From NCBI GenBank assembly GCA_003453695.1, contig DMNK01000137.1, positions 17,578-31,773 on the forward strand: a stretch of 14,196 bases of DNA. Reading direction: 5' to 3'. The DNA comes from Acidimicrobiaceae bacterium (GTDB lineage Bacteria; Actinomycetota; Acidimicrobiia; Acidimicrobiales; UBA8190). The notes below the pieces were generated by a model. That model saw only the letters and a program-made list of their open reading frames with translations, did no database searches and had not been told where the DNA came from. The stretch's first letter is position 1; each line of letters starts with the position of its first letter. Positions 1 through 7,191 of the stretch are shown one piece after another. A program made the translations under genes and the position numbers.

Positions 1-972
1 GACTACCGCTACGCCTGGGTGCGGGACATGGCCCTGTGCGGGTTGGCCATCGCCAAGGCGGCTCCCGACGCTCGAGTGCTCGGTGATTGGACCGCCTTCG
101 TCCGGGACCGCGTCCTCGAGGACGGCGCCAAGCTGGCGCCCGCCTACACGGTCAACTGCGACCGCCTTCCCGACCCGACGGAGCTTCCACTCCCTGGCTA
201 CCCCGGCGGGCGCGTGGTGGTGGGCAATCGGGTACGCGACCAGTTCCAGCTCGATGGCCTCGGTGAGACGCTCCTGCTCTTCGCCGCCGCCGCCAAGGCG
301 GACCGCTTGGACGCCGACGGCTGGCGAGCCGCCGTCCTCACCGCCGACGCCATCGCCCAGCGTTGGCAGGAACCGGACGGTGGGTTCTGGGAGCTCGACC
401 CCAGCTGGTGGACCGAGAGCCGCCTGACCTGTGTGGCGGGACTCCGGGCCATCGCCACCGCCGGGGGCCCCGAGACGTTCGTGGCCGAGTGCACGTCGCT
501 GGCCGACACCGTCATGGCCGAGACAGCCAGGCGCTGCTCACATCCGAGTGGACGGTTCCAGCGAGCACCCGACGACGAGAGGGTCGACGCCGCCATACTC
601 CTCGCTCTGGTGCGCGGTGCCGTGGCACCCGACGACCCCCGGGTTGCCGCCACCATCGCCGCTGTGCGCGGCGAGCTCGCCGTCGACGGCTACGTGTACC
701 GCTATCACCCCGAGGAGGGCCCGCTGGGCGAGGCCGAAGGCGCCTTTCTCATGTGCGGCTTCGCCATGTCCCTCGCCGAGCACGCCCAAGGCAACCCGGT
801 CGCATCGGCGCGTTGGTTCGAACGCACCCGCAGCGGCTGCGGGCCTCCCGGACTGTTCAGCGAGGAGTTCGACGTCGACGAGCGCCAGCTGCGGGGCAAC
901 CTGCCCCAGGCGTTCGTCCATGCTTTGCTGCTCGAAGCCGCCGCCGTGCAGACCGAGCAGCCCGTCACCTGA
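1..972 (+). CDS. Glycoside hydrolase family 15 (glucoamylase/trehalase-like), 3' part
   Basis: C-terminal 323 residues of a GH15 (alpha/alpha)6-barrel enzyme; the 5' end lies outside the window. The frame is open from base 1, beginning DYRYAWVRD, the hallmark of the family (usually WDYRYxWxRD). Further family signatures follow: QFQLDGLGE near residues 81-89, GGFWELD near 128-134, where Glu131 aligns with the catalytic acid, and FSEEFD near 286-291 followed by GNLPQAFVH, where Glu288 aligns with the catalytic base. GH15 enzymes release glucose from alpha-glucans such as maltodextrin or glycogen; actinobacterial members also include trehalases, and sequence alone does not separate these. The segment after the catalytic acid (PSWWTESRL) departs from the usual HFTxSK-type text, so specificity may differ. 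No signal peptide can be judged. It ends three bases before the convergent ATPase gene, so no terminator fits between them. Family sure; substrate unsure. Confidence 0.88.
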   Translation, partial: DYRYAWVRDMALCGLAIAKAAPDARVLGDWTAFVRDRVLEDGAKLAPAYTVNCDRLPDPTELPLPGYPGGRVVVGNRVRDQFQLDGLGETLLLFAAAAKADRLDADGWRAAVLTADAIAQRWQEPDGGFWELDPSWWTESRLTCVAGLRAIATAGGPETFVAECTSLADTVMAETARRCSHPSGRFQRAPDDERVDAAILLALVRGAVAPDDPRVAATIAAVRGELAVDGYVYRYHPEEGPLGEAEGAFLMCGFAMSLAEHAQGNPVASARWFERTRSGCGPPGLFSEEFDVDERQLRGNLPQAFVHALLLEAAAVQTEQPVT

Positions 973-975
973 CCG

Positions 976-1908
976 CTACGCCGAGAAGGGGCAGCGCTCC
1001 TCGACGTCGTTCACGTCGGAGGTCGATCTCTCCATGGCCCGTTCCATCTGACGCACCACGGCGTGGACGAACCAGCGTCCGAAGGCCATCAGCTCGCCAG
1101 GGGCGGGATCTGTGAGGAGCCGCCCGCCGCGGGCGAGGTCGTTGGCCGCCTCCATGGCCTCGAGGAAGCGGGGTGCCTCGGTGACGACCTGCTCTGGGAG
1201 CCGGACGGTGAGGGAGATGCGCCCGGGAAGGCTCTCGCCCCCCGCCCGGGCCTGGGCCCAGATGGGTCGGACCATGGCCCAGAAGCGGTCGAGGACGCCC
1301 ACCACTTCGGCCACCCGGTAGTCCGGCTCCGGACGACGGCCCGGACCCGGAGGCAGGGCGACCAGCGCGAACTCCCGGACGAGGTCGCGGGTGTGGTCCT
1401 CCCAGGCCAGAAGGAGCCGGGTCGGGACGTTGACGACACGGACCTCGGGCCAGTCGCCGGGCACGGGCAGGGGCGTCGGCCCCAGTCCCAGTTCGGGCTC
1501 CACCGTTGCCGCCGACCGACGCGGACCGCAGACCTCGGCCCACACGGTCTTGCCGTCGGGCACGGGGTCGATCCCCCATCGGGACGCCAGCCTGGCCACG
1601 ACACGCAACCCCAGTCCCCATGCCTGGGTGGCGTCGCCCTTGCGGGGAGCGACGATCCCGTGCTCCGCACCGTCGCGAACCTCGATGCGGACACCCTCGG
1701 CCAATTGGTGCACGCGCAGCTCGATGGGGGTGCGGGCGTGGATGACGGCGTTGGAGAGCATCTCCGAACTGAGTAGCAGAGCATCGCCTGACAACTGGTC
1801 GAGACCCCACCGCTGGACGCAGGCCGCCACGAACTCCCGTCCCATCGGCACCGCCGCGTGGTTTGGCTCGAGCTCGACGATGCGGACCTGATCTCGCACC
1901 CCGTTCAC
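976..1908 (-). CDS. GHKL (HATPase_c_2) anti-sigma-factor-type ATP-binding protein with C-terminal helical domain
   Basis: About 310 residues. Residues ~10-130 form an RsbW/SpoIIAB-like ATPase fold: N-box SEMLSNAVIHA with Asn53, G1 box VRDGAEHG with Asp79, and G2 box AWGLGLRVV at about 96-104. Proteins of this type phosphorylate or sequester regulators, typically acting as anti-sigma factors or partners of SpoIIE phosphatases. The rest (~140-310) opens with VRVVNVPTRLLLAWEDH and REFALVAL and ends in a helical region; I recall the same two-part layout in other actinobacterial proteins paired with PP2C phosphatases, but no phosphatase domain is present here. The start is taken at GTG 1908, preceded by a purine-rich GGACGAGG; an ATG at 2025 would add a low-quality Arg/Gly-rich 39 residues running into the ligase upstream region. 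No cognate sigma factor or antagonist is in view, so the target is unknown. Confidence 0.75.
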   Translation of the reverse strand: MNGVRDQVRIVELEPNHAAVPMGREFVAACVQRWGLDQLSGDALLLSSEMLSNAVIHARTPIELRVHQLAEGVRIEVRDGAEHGIVAPRKGDATQAWGLGLRVVARLASRWGIDPVPDGKTVWAEVCGPRRSAATVEPELGLGPTPLPVPGDWPEVRVVNVPTRLLLAWEDHTRDLVREFALVALPPGPGRRPEPDYRVAEVVGVLDRFWAMVRPIWAQARAGGESLPGRISLTVRLPEQVVTEAPRFLEAMEAANDLARGGRLLTDPAPGELMAFGRWFVHAVVRQMERAMERSTSDVNDVEERCPFSA

Positions 1909-2039
1909 CTCGACCTCGTCCTGCAGCCGGCGATGGCGCCCGCCCCTTCCGTTCCGCGGGATTCTTCCCGTCCAGAGCGGCCCCGAACCCCGCGATGAAT
2001 GCGCGCTCACCGCTCCGTCGTGCAACAGTGATGGCTGCG

Positions 2040-3104
2040 ATGCACCTCCCGGTCATGCCTCCCGTTGCGCCCATGCTGGCCAAGGCGGCCAAACAGCTCC
2101 CCGACGGGGACCACTGGCTGTACGAGCCCAAGTGGGACGGCTTCCGCTGCATCGTGTTCCGAGACGGCGACGAAGTCGAGCTAGGGAGTCGCAACGAACG
2201 ACCCTTGACCCGCTACTTCCCCGAGCTGTTGGGCCCTTTGCGTGAATGCCTGCCCCACAAGGCCGTGGTCGACGGCGAGATCGTCATTGCCACCGACAAG
2301 GGCCTCGCCTTCGAAGCCCTCCTGCAGCGCATCCACCCCGCCGACTCCCGGGTGCGGATGCTCGCCGAGACCACCCCGGCCTCCCTCGTCGCCTTCGACC
2401 TCCTCGCCGTCGGCGACCGCGACCTTCGCCCGGCCCCGCTCGAGGAGCGGCGCAAGCTTTTGGAGGAGACGCTGTCGGGTTGTGCGCCGCCCATCCACCT
2501 CACTCCCACCACCACCGACATCTCCGTGGCATCGGACTGGTTCACCCGCTTCGAGGGAGCCGGCCTCGACGGCGTCGTGGCCAAGTCGCAGGACCTCCCC
2601 TACCGGGAGAACGAGCGGGTCATGGTGAAGGTCAAGCACGAGCGCACCGCCGACTGCGTGGTAGCCGGCTTCCGCTGGCACAAGAGCGGCGGCGTCGTGG
2701 GCTCGCTCCTTCTCGGGCTCTACGACGGCAACGGGGTGCTGCACCACGTCGGGGTCACCGCCAGCTTCACGATGGCCCGGCGCAAGGAGCTCGTCGACGA
2801 GATCGCCCCTTACCGCATGGACGACCTCTCCGGCCATCCCTGGGAGCACTGGGCCGTCCCCGTCGAGGCCACTGGGCGCGTGCCCGGGGCCCCGTCACGC
2901 TGGAACGCCAAGAAGGACCTGCGGTGGGAGCCCCTGCGTCCCGAGCTCGTGTGCGAGGTGGCCTACGACCATCTCCAGGGTGACCGCTTCCGGCACGGGA
3001 CCACCTTCCGCCGATGGCGCCCCGATCGCCAGCCGTCGTCGTGCACCTATGACCAGCTCGAGGTGGTGGTGCCCGAGGAGCTGGCGGCGGTGTTCGGCGC
3101 CTGA
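2040..3104 (+). CDS. ligC: ATP-dependent DNA ligase, LigC type
   Basis: A 354-residue, two-domain ATP-dependent ligase that seals nicks or double-strand breaks through a lysyl-AMP intermediate. Motif I is YEPKWDGFR with nucleophile Lys31, followed by the LGSRNERPLTRYFPEL strand. Motif III is VAFDLLAVGDRDL, motif IV DGVVAKS and motif V MVKVKHERTADCVV. The OB-fold half follows, with GSLLLGLYD and the late RFRHGTTFRRWRPD. It has neither the LigD polymerase nor phosphoesterase domain, and its length fits mycobacterial LigC (about 350-360 aa). The start at ATG 2040 gives MHLPVMPPVAPMLAK, matching the usual LigC N-terminus; in-frame starts at 2031 and farther upstream (1863) would add an Arg/Pro-rich stretch typical of non-coding sequence. 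It converges with the polymerase gene 14 bases downstream. LigC members have been described as backup NHEJ or base-excision-repair ligases; with Ku 3 kb away, an end-joining role is a reasonable inference. Confidence 0.93.
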   Translation: MHLPVMPPVAPMLAKAAKQLPDGDHWLYEPKWDGFRCIVFRDGDEVELGSRNERPLTRYFPELLGPLRECLPHKAVVDGEIVIATDKGLAFEALLQRIHPADSRVRMLAETTPASLVAFDLLAVGDRDLRPAPLEERRKLLEETLSGCAPPIHLTPTTTDISVASDWFTRFEGAGLDGVVAKSQDLPYRENERVMVKVKHERTADCVVAGFRWHKSGGVVGSLLLGLYDGNGVLHHVGVTASFTMARRKELVDEIAPYRMDDLSGHPWEHWAVPVEATGRVPGAPSRWNAKKDLRWEPLRPELVCEVAYDHLQGDRFRHGTTFRRWRPDRQPSSCTYDQLEVVVPEELAAVFGA

Positions 3105-3118
3105 GAAGCCCGAGAAGA

Positions 3119-4144
3119 TCAGGGCGGCTCCGGAGCCCGGCGGGCCCGGCTGGGTTGCACCCGCCGCGGCTCGCCCCGCTGCTTGCCGAAGTGCGGCGGC
3201 CAGGGGGCGTCCCCCAGTCCTTCGGCCTCGTCCCTGGCGGCCAAATCGAGCAAGGCGTCGAGCCGGTAGCGGCGCTCGTCGAGGCCAGCACCGGCGTCCC
3301 CCCGGGCGGCGAAGCGGGCCGGCACGGTGGCGATGGTGAGCTCTGCCGGCTCCACGTCGGCCACCTCGTCCCACTCGACCGGGCACGACACCCGGCCCTC
3401 GGGGTTGGCACGCACCGAGTAGGCAGACGCCACGGTACGGTCCCGGGCGTTCTGGTTGTAGTCGATGAAGACGCGCTGGCCCCGCTGCTCCTTCCACCAC
3501 GCCGAGGTGGCCACACCCGGCATGCGCCGCTCCACTTCGCGGGCCAACGCCAGGGCGGCGCGACGGACGGCGGTGAAGTCCCACTCGGGCTCGATGGGCA
3601 CGTTCACGTGGATGCCACGCGACCCCGAGGTCTTGGGGAACCCGGCCAGGTCGTGCTCGCTGAGAACGTCTCGGACACACAGCGCCACCTGACGGACGTC
3701 GTCGAAGGGGACATCGGGCTGGGGGTCGAGGTCGACGCGCAGCTCGTCGGGGTGGTCGACGTCGGCGCGCCGTACCGGCCACGGGTTCAGGTCCAGGCAC
3801 CCGAGGTTCACCGCCCAGATGATGTGGGCCACGTCCACCGGACAGAGCTCCTCGGCGTGGCGTCCGCTCGGGAAGGACACTGTCACCGTCTCGAGCCACT
3901 CCGGCCTGTGCGGGGGCACACGCTTCTGGTAGAAGAACTCGCCCTCGGCCCCGTTCGGGTAGCGCTTGAGCACGGTGGGCCGCTCGTAGACGCCTCGCAA
4001 TGCCCCCGCGCCGACGGCCAGGTAGTAGTTGACGAGGTCGAGCTTCGTCTCCCCCCGGGCCGAGAAGAAGACCTTGGTGGGGTTGGACACCGTCACGGTG
4101 TGCCCGTCGACCTCCACGGCGGCCGGCGGGACCCGGGGACCCAT
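3119..4144 (-). CDS. Stand-alone LigD-type primase-polymerase (PolD-like)
   Basis: A 341-residue archaeo-eukaryotic primase (PrimPol) domain of the LigD polymerase family, without attached ligase or phosphoesterase. Such enzymes fill gaps and add nucleotides, preferably ribonucleotides, at broken ends bridged by Ku. Visible family signatures: VSNPTKVFF near the N-terminus, FFYQKRVPPHRPEW (about 70-83), the metal-binding DLD at 138-140, GSRGIHV with His179, and FIDYNQN with the third acidic residue Asp228, then ASAYSVRA and a terminal GDAPWPPHFGKQRG stretch. The spacing of the three Asp residues agrees with what I remember for the Mycobacterium tuberculosis LigD polymerase domain. ATG 4144 is used; a GTG at 4117 would start at VEVDGHTVTV, closer to many homologues, and cannot be excluded. 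It is divergent from the PHP gene (59 bases apart) and convergent with ligC. M. tuberculosis also carries a polymerase gene next to ligC, so the pairing is familiar. Confidence 0.92.
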   Translation of the reverse strand: MGPRVPPAAVEVDGHTVTVSNPTKVFFSARGETKLDLVNYYLAVGAGALRGVYERPTVLKRYPNGAEGEFFYQKRVPPHRPEWLETVTVSFPSGRHAEELCPVDVAHIIWAVNLGCLDLNPWPVRRADVDHPDELRVDLDPQPDVPFDDVRQVALCVRDVLSEHDLAGFPKTSGSRGIHVNVPIEPEWDFTAVRRAALALAREVERRMPGVATSAWWKEQRGQRVFIDYNQNARDRTVASAYSVRANPEGRVSCPVEWDEVADVEPAELTIATVPARFAARGDAGAGLDERRYRLDALLDLAARDEAEGLGDAPWPPHFGKQRGEPRRVQPSRARRAPEPP

Positions 4145-4203
4145 GGCGTGATGCTTCCACAGCGGGGTGCGCGTGGTGGGTGACGGGTACGGTTCTTCGA
4201 GTC

Positions 4204-5229
4204 ATGGAGCCGGTCGAGGCCCTGAAGCGCATCGCCTTCCTGCTGGAGCGGGGCCGCGCCCCGACGTACAAGGTGCGGGCCTTCCGCGGCGCCGCCGCCA
4301 GTGTGGAGGAGGCGGGAACGGAGCGGGTCCGCGCCCTGGCGGATGCCGGGCGCCTCACCGATCTGCCCGGCGTCGGCGACACCACCGCCCGGGTCATCAC
4401 CGAGGCACTGGCCGGCGACGTCCCGGCGTACCTGGGCCACCTGGAGAGCGAAGGCGAGACGGAGGAAGAGCAAGTCACCCCGGAGGTGGCCGCCCTGCGG
4501 GCCCAGCTGCTCGGCGACTGCCACAGCCACTCCGACTGGTCCGACGGCGGCAGCCCCATTCGGGAGATGGCAGAAGCGGCGCGCGCGCTGGGGCACGAGT
4601 ACCTGGTCCTCACCGACCACAGCCCCCGGCTCACCGTCGCCCACGGGCTCAACCGCGAGCGCCTGCTCGAGCAGCTCGACGTGCTGGCCGAGCTCAACGA
4701 GGAGCTGGCCCCCTTCCGCATCCTCACCGGGATCGAGGTGGACATCTTGGAGGATGGAGGGCTCGATCAGGAGGAGGAGCTCCTCGCCCGTCTCGATGTG
4801 GTCGTCGCCAGCGTGCACTCCAAGTTGCGCATGGAGCGAGCCGAGATGACCAGGCGCATGGTGGCCGCCATCGAGAGCCCCCACACCGACATCCTCGGGC
4901 ACTGTACGGGGCGGATCCTGGTGGGCCGGGGCCGACCCCAGTCGCAGTTCGACCCCGACGCCGTGTTCGAGGCGTGCGCCCGTACCGGAACCGCCGTCGA
5001 GATCAACTCCCGGCCCGAGCGCCTCGACCCGCCCGAGGAGTTGCTCAGCGCTGCCGTCGAGGCGGGCTGCTACGTGAGCATCGACACCGACGCCCATGCC
5101 CCCGGGCAGCTGGAGTGGCTGGTGCTCGGATGCGCCAAGGCGGTGGCCACCCAGGTGCCCGAGAACCGGATCGTGAACAGCTGGAAGGCGGACAAGCTCC
5201 TTCGGTGGACGGCAGACCACGCCGCCTGA
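4204..5229 (+). CDS. Helix-hairpin-helix + PHP-domain metal-dependent hydrolase (PolX C-terminal-like)
   Basis: 341 residues resembling the back half of a bacterial family X DNA polymerase without the nucleotidyltransferase domain. Residues 1-75 form a small helical DNA-binding region starting MEPVEALKRIAFLLERG, with a helix-hairpin-helix signature DLPGVGDTTARVI around 53-65. Residues 100-335 are a PHP domain with every expected metal ligand: His107, His109, Asp114, His139 (LTDHS), Glu178 (GIEVD), His205 (ASVHS), His233 (LGHCTGR), and Asp296 and His298 (DTDAHAP). In PolX the PHP domain carries 3'-5' exonuclease and end-processing activity, and other PHP proteins are phosphatases. The start at ATG 4204 is chosen over the GTG at 4180 because it gives the usual N-terminus; neither has a strong Shine-Dalgarno sequence. 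It is divergent from the polymerase gene and lies between it and Ku. Domain content is clear; participation in end joining is inferred from location. Confidence 0.85.
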   Translation: MEPVEALKRIAFLLERGRAPTYKVRAFRGAAASVEEAGTERVRALADAGRLTDLPGVGDTTARVITEALAGDVPAYLGHLESEGETEEEQVTPEVAALRAQLLGDCHSHSDWSDGGSPIREMAEAARALGHEYLVLTDHSPRLTVAHGLNRERLLEQLDVLAELNEELAPFRILTGIEVDILEDGGLDQEEELLARLDVVVASVHSKLRMERAEMTRRMVAAIESPHTDILGHCTGRILVGRGRPQSQFDPDAVFEACARTGTAVEINSRPERLDPPEELLSAAVEAGCYVSIDTDAHAPGQLEWLVLGCAKAVATQVPENRIVNSWKADKLLRWTADHAA

Positions 5230-5235
5230 GCTCGC

Positions 5236-5534
5236 TCAACTGTCGAGCGGCACCCCGTCCACGGTCAAGCTCGAGCCATCGGAGCTGATCCGCATCCCGA
5301 GCCCGGGAAGGACGAACCCGCCCTCCACTTCGGGCTCGGCCGCACCGGCAGGCGTGTGTGCAGTTGGAGGGCGAGGCTCTCGCCGTCGACGACGAGTACG
5401 GCTTCGGCGCCATGCGACAAGTACCAAGGGACCTTCTCCATGGTTTCGTCCCCCGGTGAGCGGATCTCGATGATCGAGCTTGGGAGGGCCGTCAAGACCA
5501 CGTTCGCTGCCGGGGTGTTCGAAGCCAGGAAGGC
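5236..5534 (-). pseudogene. Uma2-family (DUF820) endonuclease-like relic, truncated and frameshifted
   Basis: On the minus strand, the stretch SIIEIRSPGDETMEKVPWYL then GAEAVLVVDGESLALQL (about 5340-5480) matches the C-terminal half of Uma2-type restriction-fold proteins, which typically read VVEIxSPGDxTxEKxxxYxxxGVxxxxVVD. Near 5350 the similarity leaves this frame and resumes in a neighbouring one as EPEVEGGFVLPGLGMRIS up to a stop at 5236-5238, which is the expected tail of the family. The shift is equivalent to one lost base inside a CACACA stretch. The N-terminal half of the fold, including its first catalytic carboxylates, is missing: the frame upstream runs straight into the stop codon of the neighbouring gene. 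There is no credible start codon or ribosome binding site. I read it as a decayed fragment; a sequencing indel could explain the shift but not the missing N-terminus. Confidence 0.6.
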
Positions 5535-5933
5535 TCAGTCTGCTTCGAGCAGGCCAAGCGTGCGCTCGGCCAGCTCCACCGGCTCGACGCCGGCGTGACG
5601 GGCGCCGCGGCCGACCAGGTCGTAGAGATAGGCGCCCAACGAGCGCAGAGCAGCGCGAGGGTCCGGAAGACGCATCGGAACGGGCTCGCTGCGCATGTCG
5701 AGGCCCGCTGCAGTCACCACGGCCCGGCGCAGGGCCAGCAACGAGTCGTAGGCGGAAGGCAGGTCCACGGCCGCTCGCACGATCCAGGCGCTCAACCCGA
5801 GAGGGATGCTCAGATCATCTTCGGTATGACGCCGTGGTCCGGCATCCTCGCCACGCAGGGCGGCCATGCCGCGCACCACCTCGGCGACGAAGGCTCGTTC
5901 GGCGAGCGCTGGGTCACGAGCGAGATCAGCCAC
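5535..5933 (-). CDS. Uncharacterised helical protein divergent from ku
   Basis: I do not recognise this protein. From a GTG at 5933 it would be about 132 residues, largely helical and acidic, with no membrane segment, signal peptide or obvious catalytic motif. Recognisable text includes ERAFVAEVVRGMAALRGED, DDLSIPLGLSAWIVRAA and LGAYLYDLVGRGARHAG. The amino-acid make-up (alternating Leu/Ala/Val with charged residues, few Pro or Ser runs) is that of a real protein. The frame stays open upstream through the ku promoter and into ku itself, but that part is a shadow. The true start is uncertain: no ATG lies near 5930-6000, there is no Shine-Dalgarno sequence before 5933, and a leaderless GTG is possible. 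It is divergent from ku (135 bases between starts), suggesting a shared regulatory region. The stop codon is also the upstream boundary of the Uma2 relic. Confidence 0.5.
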   Translation of the reverse strand: MADLARDPALAERAFVAEVVRGMAALRGEDAGPRRHTEDDLSIPLGLSAWIVRAAVDLPSAYDSLLALRRAVVTAAGLDMRSEPVPMRLPDPRAALRSLGAYLYDLVGRGARHAGVEPVELAERTLGLLEAD

Positions 5934-6056
5934 GAGGCCCAGTGTGACGAGGGGGTGTGACAGCGTGGCGGATGGCCTTTGGCCTGGGAAAACGCCTTGG
6001 CGCCGATTAGTCTGGATGGGCCGCCCCGTCCAAGGGGTATGGCGCCAGCGGAAAGC

Positions 6057-6063
6057 GGAGGGT
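6057..6063 (+). promoter_or_regulatory. Ribosome binding site of ku
   Basis: GGAGGGT lies five bases before the ATG at 6069 and fixes the ku start, which also matches the conserved Ku N-terminus MARSIWNGSLSFGL. Confidence 0.8.
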
Positions 6064-6068
6064 AACGA

Positions 6069-7091
6069 ATGGCACGCTCCATCTGGAACGGTTCGCTCAG
6101 CTTCGGCCTGGTCAGCGTGCCGGTGGAGCTGTTCTCGGCCACCGAGGACAAGACCATCCATTTCAACCAGTTCCAAGCCGGGACCTCGGACCGGATCCGC
6201 AACAAGCGCGTCAACGAGCGCACCGGAGACGAGGTCGAGTTCTCCGAGATCGTGAAGGGCTACGACCTGGGAGGCGGGGAGTACGTGCTCGTCACCCCCG
6301 AGGAGCTCGAGTCGGTGGAGCCGGGGCGCACCCGCAACATCGAGATCACCGACTTCGTGGACCTCGACGAGGTCGACCCCGTCTACTACCAGAAGACCTA
6401 CTACCTGGCCCCGAAGGGCGAGCAGGCCGAGCGGGCCTACGGGCTGCTGCGCAAGGCCATGGAGGACTCCAACAGGGCGGCGGTGGCCACCTTCGTGATG
6501 CGAGGCAAGCAGTACCTCGTCACCGTGCGCCCCGAGCCCAGGGTGCTCGTGCTGCAGACCATGTTCTTCGCCGACGAGGTGCGCGACCCCGCCAAGGAGG
6601 TGCCCGGCGTCCCGGTCGAGGCCGACTTCAGCGACCGGGAGCTCAAGACGGCCAAGATGCTCATCGACTCCATGGCCGCCGAGTGGGAGCCCGAGCAGTA
6701 CCGCGACACCTACCGGGAGCGCGTCGAGGACCTGGTCGAGCGCAAGCGCGCCGGCGAGGAGGTCGTGGTGGAGACCCATCCCGCCAAGCCCACCAAGGTC
6801 GTCGACCTCATGGCCGCGCTGCAGGCCAGTGTCGAGGCCGCCCGGGGCCGCTCCAAGGGCACTCCCCAGGCGGCGCCGGCCAAGAAGGCGGCGAGCGGCA
6901 CCAAGGCTGCGGCCGCTCCCTCCAAGCGGGGCGGTGGCGGCCGTGCCGACCTGTCGCAGCTGAGCAAGGCCGAGCTCTACGACCGGGCCACCGCCGCCGA
7001 CGTTCCCGGGCGCTCCAAGATGAGCCGGGATGAGCTGGTGGAGGCGCTGTCGCCGACAGCGTCGAGCCCCCGCCGCCGCAAGGCCTCCTGA
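6069..7091 (+). CDS. ku: Bacterial Ku, non-homologous end-joining DNA-end-binding protein
   Basis: 340 residues. Bacterial Ku forms a homodimeric ring that threads onto double-strand DNA ends and recruits the end-joining polymerase and ligase. The core (about 1-253) shows the family text: MARSIWNGSLSFGLVSVPV, the basic NKRVNERTGDEVE region, then VDPVYYQKTYYLAP, LLRKAM and RGKQYLVTVRP, and the closing KVVDLMAALQASVEAA helix. A Lys/Ala/Pro-rich linker (about 254-294) follows, then a SAP/Rho_N-like helical motif at 295-328 (LSKAELYDRA, then GRSKMSRDELVEAL) and a basic end PRRRKAS. Extended basic tails on Ku are known in actinobacteria and aid DNA binding; the SAP-like element resembles those seen on some Streptomyces Ku proteins. 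It has its own ribosome binding site and probably its own promoter, and is not operonic with ligC or the polymerase. Confidence 0.96.
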   Translation: MARSIWNGSLSFGLVSVPVELFSATEDKTIHFNQFQAGTSDRIRNKRVNERTGDEVEFSEIVKGYDLGGGEYVLVTPEELESVEPGRTRNIEITDFVDLDEVDPVYYQKTYYLAPKGEQAERAYGLLRKAMEDSNRAAVATFVMRGKQYLVTVRPEPRVLVLQTMFFADEVRDPAKEVPGVPVEADFSDRELKTAKMLIDSMAAEWEPEQYRDTYRERVEDLVERKRAGEEVVVETHPAKPTKVVDLMAALQASVEAARGRSKGTPQAAPAKKAASGTKAAAAPSKRGGGGRADLSQLSKAELYDRATAADVPGRSKMSRDELVEALSPTASSPRRRKAS

Positions 7092-7095
7092 GGAG

Positions 7096-7133
7096 GGGCT
7101 CCTACCGCGCCTCGGCAGTAGTCGTGGGAGCCC
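7096..7133. terminator. Inverted repeat between convergent ku and DUF72 genes
   Basis: GGGCTCC (7096-7102) and GGAGCCC (7127-7133) are perfect complements separated by 24 bases, four bases after the ku stop and 59 bases beyond the DUF72 stop read from the other strand. No T-run follows on either strand and the loop is long, so a bidirectional terminator role is only a suggestion from position. Confidence 0.3.
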
Positions 7134-7191
7134 GTTCCGGGTGGCGCCTTTCCCGCCGTCGCGTCAGTCGGGTTCCGAGGAAGCCCCCCCG

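Noticed and set aside
965..2194. 409-codon minus-strand frame opposite and beside the ATPase gene
   Set aside because: Arg/Gly/Pro-rich shadow in another frame of the ATPase gene and antisense to the ligase start.
3155..4183. 342-codon plus-strand frame opposite the polymerase
   Set aside because: Gly/Val/His/Asp-rich shadow of the clear PrimPol gene on the minus strand.
2895..4745. 616-codon open frame on the minus strand
   Set aside because: It overlaps the ligase end, the polymerase (wrong frame) and the PHP gene; Arg/Ser/Pro-rich composition and no domain text.
5940..6779. Upstream extension of the small minus-strand gene through ku
   Set aside because: This part is antisense to ku and Leu/Gly/His/Asp-rich; only the part below about 5940 looks like protein.
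6820..6960. Lys/Ala-rich repeats in ku considered as a nucleotide repeat or separate gene
   Set aside because: They are an in-frame low-complexity linker between the Ku core and the SAP-like tail.
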